A stretch of 64,000 nucleotides of DNA from Physcia stellaris (taxonomy: Eukaryota; Ascomycota; Lecanoromycetes; Caliciales; Physciaceae). The notes beneath the pieces are model-generated. The model saw only the letters and a program-made list of their open reading frames with translations. It had not been told where the DNA came from and ran no database searches. The stretch is from positions 496,001 to 560,000 of the forward strand of contig JABSSW010000007.1 of assembly GCA_018902385.1 (NCBI GenBank), written 5' to 3'. How positions within the stretch are numbered: position 1 is the stretch's first letter; the number at the start of each line of letters is the position of its first letter. Position numbers and translations under genes: made by a program. This document shows, one piece after another, positions 56,061 to 64,000 of the stretch.

Positions 56061-57724
56061 CTAGTCTGCACCGACAGCGGGCTGAGCACCCTCCAAACCC
56101 TTCGTGCGCCACTCCACGAATGCCGGACAGAGAATATCCCCGTATCCCGACTCTTCGTGCTTGAAGACTTCGACGACGGGACTTCTCTCCCGCCTCCTGA
56201 TGCGCCAGACGCCGCCTTCGGTGATTGTTGCTTTGAGCCCTGCGTTAGGTTAGCATCTCCTCCTCTCTTCCTCTCCTCCTGCCTTTTCGCACTGATATTT
56301 AGCGCCCACCAAAAAAAGAAAGCTGAACTCACATTCCAAAACCCCGCCGCAAACCCAACACAAACATTCCCATCCCAGCTCCCCTTGCCCTTATTCTTCA
56401 CCATCCCCGGGATAGCGCCCGTCTCCAGCTCCTCCAGCCTCTCCAGTATCCCATCCTTCGACCGAAACCCAACGATGATTTTGGGGACCCCGAGGAGAAA
56501 AGATTGGATCCAGAATTTGAGCAATTTGCGCTCGTATTTCTGCATGTCGCGGTCCGATTGAGGCGTTGCGGATGTTTTCAGCTCGACCCAGTTTATGGGC
56601 TGCGCGGGGTTGGCGGGTTTGGAATCCCAGACTAGGGATGGGGTGAGTGGGCTCAATTGTAATTTATCATGGAGGTAAGGGCTGGGAGGATGATATGGAC
56701 GAGAAAGCACTTACCGGCGTCGACTTCGCCACCGATGATCAGCTTCGATTTCCCGATGCCGGTCTTTACGATCGAGCAGTACTGGGCGTAATTATTTACG
56801 ATTTCGTTTTCGCGGTTTTCGATCACTTCGCGAGGTGTTGCGGCCCAGGTATCGGGGATCAGCGATAATGTCTCGAATTTGTAACCTGCGATGCTCGTTA
56901 GCAATGATTCGTGCGACTTGGGTTGGCCAGGCGGAATACCCCAGTAGCTCATCATATCCTGCGATGGGCCCCCGAACTTGGACGGCTGGCCGTGTTGCTC
57001 CATCCTGGAAGATAATTTATGCTCATGGTTCTCCTCGATGAAACTTCAAATTTTCAGTACCTACCTCTAATACATCTAGACGAGACAGAAAAAGGTGGGA
57101 AACTTACATGGTACCCTTCGATTACCTAACTGTCAGCAAACAGCATACCTTGACTATTTAGTAACCGCAGGCTTGCGAACTTGGAAACAGGTGGCATTCA
57201 TCTCGAAACTACTTTTGTGAGGCACGGATCGGAAATTCGGTAGGACGAATTCATACCCGTTCATGTTGTCATACGGTATGGCCATGATCTAGATATGAGT
57301 CAGACTTTGTCCTCAATTCCTAGGATTTCGGGGTTTGAGAGGTAGGCCAAGAGATGATTTACCTTTGTCATCATGCCACGCCAAGTAATAAAATCAGCGG
57401 TGCATCTCGTTCCGGTCCGCTGCTCGAGATCAATGATGGTCTTGAGGAGACCGTCGAGGTGGTCATCAGCGGTGTCGTCGAGCTGCTGAAAGGTGTTGAA
57501 GCCCTTGGAGAGGTCTGCGCCAAGGGTTGGAGGGTAATAGTAGCGTAGTGACCGTTCGTCGAGATGGAATTGATGCTGGTCGTCGTAGGAGAAGTATGCT
57601 ATTTCCTGAGTACTATTTAGCTAGATACCTGGACTTTCAGGATTTCCCGACAGACTTTTGGCCTTCTGATAGCTGCATTGGAGCCAGTAAACCTGCTCGA
57701 GGGTTGTATTTCAAACCAACTCAT
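56061..57724 (-). CDS. RAI1: RAI1/DXO decapping and pyrophosphohydrolase enzyme, with apparent frameshift
   Basis: Nine exons: 57724-57656, 57605-57363, 57288-57257, 57208-57181, 57115-57108, 57043-56940, 56885-56715, 56631-56333 and 56239-56061. With one base added they total 1134 bp (377 aa). Family text: MSWFEIQP start, EIAYFSYDD, SLRYYYPP, FITWRGMMTKIM, FEMNATCFQGTIFIEENH, MMSYWGYKFETL, the metal-site GGEVDAVWD, NWVELKTS, FWIQSFLLGVPKIIVGFR, and VWRIRRRE near the end. RAI1 removes defective 5' ends (pyrophosphate, unmethylated or NAD caps) and in fungi partners Rat1/Xrn2 in the nucleus. Exon 5 is an 8-nt microexon. At the end of exon 8 the frame is off by one; a fifth A in the run at 56,338-56,341 restores FLEWLKATITEGGVWRI. 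Confidence 0.9.
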
Positions 57725-58216
57725 CGCAAAGGTAGCCTATTATGCTATTGAATTATCTGCTATCCGCCATGCTGAGTTCTGAGGAACTATATTATATGTT
57801 CAAATCAAGCCCCAAGAGCCACCATGTTTGGATGAAGGATTGAAAAGCGTGCGTTTTTGTCTGGAATAGCATTCATTTGGTTCTTTGGCAGGTGTAACCG
57901 AGGCTAATCCATGGCAATCGGCTCAAATTACCATGACTTTGTCAAAGTGTCTGTGCCCGTTCAGTGTCAGAGACAGCTGAGTGGGCCTTAGATACCGAGA
58001 GTAATAATAAATAAAGCTAAGTGATTCGTAGGTCATTCTTTACTTCACCCTTAGAAGCACATGATGCATAAGTAGAAGAATACAAGATCTGGCTGAGGCG
58101 ATCGGCCGTCCATGCTGTTACTCACGAAATCCTTCAGCTCCCATCTTGCAATCAAAAACTTAGCCATTCAATGTGGCACGTATTGAAATTGTAGCCGGAA
58201 GATTGTCTTGATGAAG
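57725..58216. other. Intergenic region RAI1 / DUF7918-like gene
   Basis: About 0.5 kb between two minus-strand genes; the RAI1 promoter should be here. Nothing else seen. Confidence 0.5.
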
Positions 58217-59626
58217 TCAATCCAGCTCAATCACAGTCTTTTGGCGCTTTGCAGCACGCTTACCCGATCCATCTGCTCTTACGGCACCTTCCTCTTGTTT
58301 GATCCCCTTTAGGCTCTGTTCAGGTTTAATACCAGATACTACTGATGGTAAATCTGGGCTACCGCTAGTATCTCCCGTCATCGTGGCTGAGTTGGTGATC
58401 ACCGAAGATGAAGAAGCGGCGTTACTAAAGTTCCCAAACATAGTGGCCAGTTGCTCATTCATTTGTTTCATAACAGCAAACCCTTGGGCCATCTGGTCGA
58501 ATTTGCGCTTGAAATCTTGATTCTCGTCATCGCGGCTGCGTAGTTGCTCAACTTGTTTCTATAGCCGGTAAGTTTGCATACAGTTGTAGCTTTCGTCAAC
58601 GTACACGTAGGGTGGCAATCTCGTCTTCCTTACTGCTATCTAGTCCTGCGACTACACGCTCCTCACTTCCGTGGCTACCACGAGTCTCAAGAGAAGAGAC
58701 TTCCTTTGGAGAACCCCCTTCATCCTTTGGGATACAGCCGAGCTGTTTCAGGCCCACTAACGAGCTGTCAGTCAATCTTTGGGTGAGTGGCAGGAAATGG
58801 GCCACTCACAATCATCCCGATACCTAAAGACGAACCGCGCAGGTTGACACCCACGCGCAGTATATGGTGAATATTCATAATCTATTGTCAACCGTGGGGC
58901 AGGGGCGGGAGTATGAGAACCCGGACTACGTTTAGCAGTCAGCATTCGCCAAACTCGTAAGGCCAAATTCGAACGAGCTTACACCATTGCTTGTCGAATG
59001 TGTTGGTCTTTCACGATGTCTTTTGCGTAGGCCAATGACGCCAAGGGTTTGTAAAAATTTAAACTCTTGACTTTGGGGCGTTTGAGTTTTTTGGCTCGCA
59101 CTCGACTGACTACAACAACAATACGTCCCATCTTCTCGGCTTGCTCCACGGCATTTTCCTTGTCAATATCGATAGTTTCATCTGTGGAAATTAAGATATT
59201 GCCTCTTCGATGCACGCTACTTGGTTTGATCCACTTACCCACGCTCAAGGATCCAAATGAGAAAGACACCATGGAATGCTGTTTTCCGTCCGTGTTCAAG
59301 ACATTGTGAAGAATGAAGGGTTTGCCTTTGGAAATATTCGCAGCGATCCATTCTTCATTGTAGTATTTATTGAAGCTCACTGTGTCGTTGTCAATGCGTA
59401 AGGAAACCTTCAGCGTATTGGCGGCAAACAACTTGAAAGATGGCTTAAGGTAGACCTCCACCTGGAACTCTTGGTTTGGTTTGGCCTCGATGTACCTCTC
59501 TGCCAGCCACTCGTGGGAGCTGGCGCTTGGTTTGGGATTCGGGTACTCTTTAAACGCTTCTCCGGGAGCAACTCCATCGGTCGGTTTGAGGGCCACCCTA
59601 ACCTCAAAATCTTTTAGAAGGACCAT
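58217..59626 (-). CDS. Uncharacterised fungal protein, DUF7918-like
   Basis: Four exons, 59626-58983, 58925-58810, 58756-58605 and 58558-58217, total 1254 bp (417 aa). The N-terminal two thirds look like one beta-rich domain: ERYIEAKPNQEFQVEVYLKP, KVSLRIDNDTVSF, WIKPSSVHRRGNI, then YEYSPYTARG and ARFVFRYRD. This arrangement recalls the DUF7918 family common in filamentous ascomycetes, whose function is unknown. I judge this from overall resemblance only. A Ser/Glu-rich linker and a helical KQVEQLRSRDDENQDFKRKF segment follow. The C-terminus carries a basic stretch GKRAAKRQKTV that could be a nuclear localisation signal. All exon phases fit and the gene looks intact. No role can be assigned. 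Confidence 0.8.
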
Positions 59627-60641
59627 CGTGTCGTGTAGTATAATAGACTAGTAGTACTAGCAGCGGGGACTGAATCTATGTCTGCTAGAATTGTGTGTTG
59701 TATGATAGAAAGTACAAATGTCTCATGCGCCGCTTGCTCGAATATCGTTGAGTTGAAACTCACTGATACGTCTTAAAGGCGTTGCTGTTCGTGATTCGAA
59801 GATCACCAATACGTTCTAGGTCTGTCAGCGACGTGAGCAAAGGAATGATCTGAAGTTCATAGCAATCAGATGCAGTAGCTTACTCAGTGTCTGTTAAAGT
59901 ATCTCCATGATGACAAAGATTGTGTATCATGAGATCAGTCAGAGATTTGAAAGACGTAGAAGATTGAAGTCAGAAGTGAAGTGAAGTGAAGTGAAGTGGA
60001 GTTAAATAAGATTAATCAGGCCGAAAGAAAAGCCGAATGATCCGAATAAGATGAAGCCGTCGGACCGCCTGATGCGTTTGTGGAAAACCGACTCTGGAAC
60101 CTTTCGATCGCAGGCGTGGAAAAGCAACGTGATTGACAGACACTTCAGGAATTAGTCCATCTACTGTATATTTTCCCTGCAGCAGCGCTGCAGCTTTGGT
60201 GAGTGTGCTAGAAGAAATTATGGATTACATCTAGAGAGGTGAAATGCATGAGGCCGCGACAGAAGTAAGAGAATCCACTTAGTACAATCTCCTCGCTCAA
60301 TTATGCTTACTATCTTACTATAGACAGCCCATAAGCATGTTACGAGCAATCTACTCGAAAGATCCAAACGCTGCATCATTGTCCTCTGAGCACCGTAACC
60401 AGAAGAGGCCAATTCGCTTCGTCTCTCGGTACGCTGGTATCGCTCGCCCCCATCCATATGCACGCTATGCTGTGAAACCGCGAAAGAAAGACGCTCCCAA
60501 AGTACCAACACCCAACCACGCAACGTGCAGCAATCAGCAACATATGAATGCCCACACTTAATATTACAAGAACGTAAAATATACAAAGCGAGTAGTACAA
60601 ACTACCGCGCCAAGGCAAGGAAAGACAGGAAGCATGCACAA
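59627..60641. other. Intergenic region with a short tandem repeat
   Basis: 1 kb between two minus-strand genes. 59,974-59,998 is a tandem AAGTG repeat of about five units. Frames of up to 122 codons overlap on both strands and are not protein-like. Confidence 0.5.
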
Positions 60642-63600
60642 TTAATCGGATAAGTCAACGACGACAGGCCTGCTTCTCGTTCCCTCGGGGCTTGGTGGAC
60701 TGAGGACCGTCGTCGGTGTTCCCGGTTTGCTCTCTCCATCCGGTGGCTCTTCAGGTATGGGCTCCTGACTTCGTTCGCCAGGTGGCGAGAGCATCGAGTC
60801 TCTATCGTCGCCAGCGGCGCTGCTTGAGCCCGCACCTCTTCTTCTTCGTCTTTGTCGCCGCTCATCATCGGCGCTTTCCCGCCGTCTTCGAACTCGAAGG
60901 CTACCATCCCCCCTGACAGGAGTTGGCTCTCCTTCCCCATCGCCTCGTAGACCTTGCAGCATGCTTGCCGCTCGGTCCGCAATATCTTCTCCTTCGCTAA
61001 TCGTGGCCATTTCAGCACTCCGGTCCACAGCGCCTTCGCTATCTTTGGTACTGCCAGGGCTAAGGACACTCTTCTCTACTTCCTCGTCTTCATTGCCGCT
61101 TTTGGTCAAATCGCCAATGTCTGGGATCTCCTGGCCACTCGCGACTCGTATTTGATGCCTTTCCTTGAGTCTGGCTCGTTTCCGGCGGTCTCTGGTATCT
61201 CTGGCTTGTGGAGCAGCAGCGCGCAGTTTCTCGAGCAACACGTCCATTGCACCGGTAGACGAAGGTGACACAGTACCGTCTCCTTGACTTGAGTTCGCCG
61301 ACGCTGGATTGACCGCCTTGGCGTTCATCCGTTTACGTGCCATGGATGCTTCATTTTTGCGGCGAGTATCTTCCATGGCAATGTTTTTCTCTTTGGATTT
61401 CTAGGTTTGATCAGTATGGCTACAAGGCGATACGAGAATGTCAGGAATGCTTACCTTCCATTCGGTTACGAACGCTGCTAGCTTAGCGAAGAAATCGCGG
61501 CGAGCATTGTCATCGGCACTATCCTCGCCGTAAAAAGTCATTATATCGTCATATTCCCGGATCATGTTCTCCAAATATATCTGCATTCCCTCGGCTTTCC
61601 GTCTGGCCTCCTTCATAGATCTCTGTACAACTTGGCTGACACGGTCCTCCGGATGAAACTTCTTCGAGTCACTTAGATTGCCAGAGTCAAGCGACATTTG
61701 CACGTTCTTGATGTTGTCGATATAGCGTTTTGCATCGAGCTGTAGCTGCTCAACGTTGAGCTTCTGTGCCGCCACAACGCCGCCAATCTCGTCCACGAAC
61801 CCCTCCCATTCGGGATACTGATTGCGCACAATCCGTTCGACAAGATCCGCGAACGTGGATTCATTCTTATCGTCTTTGACCATACCAAGGCGACCTAGAG
61901 AACTAAGCTTGAAACCCGTCGCTTGTTTGTTAGAGTCGTTCATGTAATTGCCAATGTCGAGTATCAGTCCAAGGACATTCATCAGGGACACCGAGTCTCG
62001 TAGGGACTCGGAAACCCTGACAACCTCTTTAAGGTGGTTCGCGATCTCGTCATATTCAGACTCAAAAGTTCGTGTTAATGCCAAAGCGCGCATTCTTGAC
62101 TTCCAGTAATGGCGAAGCTCAAACGCAGTCTGTAAGTATATTTGATCCTCACGGGTAAGTTCCTGCGGGTCTTGCTCTCTAGCCGTATTTGTAGCATCGG
62201 GTCCTGTCCAGTCCTTGCTATAGGGAGCCATGGACTTAGCAATGTTGTCGGGAACAGTGCACAAATCATCCTTTTGAAGGAAATCCATTACAACGTTATT
62301 GTCAAGGACGTCTTTGTCGCAATGTATTATCATGCGGATAACTTCGTCGACAGAAGCCTGAGAAAACTTTGCTAGTGAGATTTGGAAGTTGCGCATGAGG
62401 TCGGATGAGATAATTTGCTTCTTGTCAGACTTTTTGCCTCCACCACCGCCAATTTTCTTGATTTCTTTGGCAAGGAAAAGTTTCTCAACTTCATCCAGAA
62501 CACCCTTCTTCGACAATTCCATATACTTCTCCTCTTTCGATGCAGCGGTAGGAGTATGTGTGGCCCAGACAGTGACTTGAGGCGCATCGACCTTCTCCCA
62601 ATGGAGGGCCTTGAGCTTCTTCTTGGGTCGAATGAAAGGGAGGCCAAGGGTAGGAGCAGAATTGTAATGATGTTGCGGATGAGGAAGATAGCCACCTTTC
62701 ATTGCTCCAGGGAGTGGAGGCGCACCAGGCGTAGGCGGAGGTGGCGGACCCATTGATCCAAAGCCACGAGCTGATGATGGTGTTGCAGGGGTCCCTGGCA
62801 TTGGCGGAGGAGGAGGTGGTGGAGGAGGTGGACCGGAGGCAAAGCCCGGCATCGCGGGAGGAATTGCAGAAGGCGTTATTGAAGGAGGCGGCGGAGGGGG
62901 AGGTGGAGGAGGTCCGGATTCGAAACCAGGCATAGTCGCTTGGGGAGCTTTGATCGGAGACTGTGGTGGCAAAGGCGGAGGAGGTGGAGGGGGCGGAGGA
63001 GGCGGTGGAGCCACTTCCGCGACGACCGGGGTGATCTTAGGTTCCGGTCTGGGAATTTCTTCATCTGATGGCGTTCTGGGCACATTGGACTCAAGGCTGG
63101 GATGCGACGGCCCAGTAGTAACACCGTCACCCTCTGAAGCTTCATCTTCACTAGCATCGTACCGCCTGACCTTGGCAGCAATTTCGCCCAAGAGTCCTGT
63201 TGCTTGCTTAGTGTTCATCTGAGGACGTCTCATCTCAATTAGTCGAGGCTTCTCATATATGACTGCATCGTCTCCTTCGCCCTCGACCTTGTAATTGAGC
63301 TCCTCGCTAGCTGCCAAAGCGTCTGCCGCAGCTCGCCTTGGCCCCTTGAACATCTTGCTGCGTGCTGTCGCAAAACTGCTACCACTGAAGCTTCTTGGCT
63401 TGAAGTCCTCTTCTTGGCCATCCATTTGTTCACGAAGCTCTCGAAGACGATCAGACGGACTTGCTTGTTGCCAGACTTTGCCTTCAAGCTTGCATTGAGT
63501 CTTTGCCCGCTCAAGCTGTGTCTCCAGGCGAGACATGAGTGCTTCGCGATCAAGTATACCCTGCATCTTCTTCGGATCTGTGGTTGCTAGAGTTTCTGGA

Positions 63601-64000
63601 ACGCCCTTCTTTGCCACACTTGCAGCAAAATCTTGTGCGTCTCTCAGCATTAGGTAGAGTTCCCTTGTCTCTAGCTCATTCCGCTGAAGCTCTTGTGCTC
63701 TTATTCGTTGCAGATCTGCTAGTTCGGCTTTCAAAGCCTCATTTTGCCGGCTCTGAAGCTCGATAATGGCGGCTTGCTCCTCCACTTGCTTCTGCATTTT
63801 AGCTACCAGACCGTCTGCGCCCATCTCTATCCTGGCTCGCATTTCATCCCTCTCAGCCATCGCTGAGTCGGCGATCTGCCGAGCCTCGACAGACTCATCA
63901 AGGGCTTGACGGGCTTCCGAATCAGTATGTAGTCTATCGAGGAGGCTTTGAACAGAGAAATTGAGACTTTGCTTGAGATCCATGTCTGGTAGCCTCCGAT
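60642..64000 (-). CDS. Formin (SepA/Bni1 type), C-terminal part; 5' end beyond window
   Basis: Exons 61400-60642 and 61455 to at least 64,000; the frame stays open to the window edge, so the N-terminal GTPase-binding/FH3 region is missing. The visible part opens with LKQSLNFSVQSLLDRLHTD and a long coiled coil (AAIIELQSRQNEALKAELAD). An FH1 domain follows at about 62,690-63,020, with four runs of 5-12 prolines. The FH2 actin-nucleating domain starts KKKLKALHWEKVDAPQVTVW and includes DLGLILDIGNYMNDSNKQATGF-like text (GNYMNDSNKQATGFKLSSL). The C-terminal 250 residues hold charged, Arg-rich stretches in the place of the DAD autoinhibitory region (DVLLEKLRAAAPQARDTRDR). SepA-type formins build actin cables and the septal ring in hyphae. 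The apparent ATG at 63,983 is internal. Confidence 0.93.
62690..63020 (-). repeat. Proline-codon tandem repeats in the formin FH1 domain
   Basis: GGAGGTGG-type repeats on the plus strand encode the poly-proline tracts of FH1. Two near-identical units (MPGFESG and MPGFASG followed by ten prolines) suggest an internal duplication. Confidence 0.8.

Noticed and set aside
1-64000. CRISPR arrays, rRNA or tRNA genes
   Set aside because: No regularly spaced direct repeats and no convincing cloverleaf were found by eye. A tRNA scan would be needed to exclude isolated tRNAs fully.

Overview
The window is nuclear DNA of a filamentous ascomycete (Pezizomycotina). Genes carry several short GT-AG introns, mostly 40-95 bp. 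The protein set is typical of that group: TUP1-type corepressor, GSK3 kinase, SepA/Bni1-type formin, UMTA-type methyltransferase and a Pth11/rhodopsin-like membrane protein. An 18 kb AT-rich island of mutated retrotransposons sits in the middle. I cannot fix the class or genus from the sequence alone.

Left arm (1-16.3 kb), housekeeping genes: TUP1-like corepressor (minus), mitochondrial FAD/folate-type carrier (minus), the small ubiquitin-like modifier URM1 (plus, three short exons), a 6-phosphofructo-2-kinase whose bisphosphatase half lacks the catalytic histidine (minus), TOM40 (plus), a 3.2 kb gap, and GSK3 (plus).

Centre (16,339-34,791): a nested transposon island. Two Copia elements of one family inserted in opposite orientations 19 bp apart (minus-strand copy 16,344-21,581; plus-strand copy 21,601-34,786). 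They form a large inverted repeat. A Gypsy element (24,201-32,046, minus) later inserted into the second copy. LTR pairs, TG...CA ends and 5-bp target duplications are visible for all three, and the first Copia copy preserves the empty site of the Gypsy insertion. All coding remnants are dead. The mutation pattern is unusual. C to T change has removed nearly every CpT and CpC (ApG and GpG on the other strand) and largely spared CpA and CpG. This is the opposite of the usual CpA-targeted repeat-induced point mutation (RIP), and it is the most interesting signal in the window.

Right arm (34.8-64 kb): CBP80 cap-binding subunit, Elongator subunit ELP2, CAF16-type ABC ATPase and tRNA isopentenyltransferase MOD5. 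Then comes an accessory stretch: a methyltransferase, a Pth11-like 7TM protein, a cytochrome P450, a UMTA-type methyltransferase and an alpha/beta hydrolase, which could be a small metabolic cluster without a backbone enzyme. The end holds the decapping nuclease RAI1/DXO, a DUF7918-like protein and the C-terminal two thirds of a formin cut by the window edge.

MOD5, RAI1 and probably ELP2 each need one extra base in a homopolymer to restore a conserved frame, which points to residual sequencing errors. Exon joins were worked out by hand from splice motifs, phase and family conservation. For every complete gene the summed exon length is a multiple of three (with the stated one-base correction where noted).
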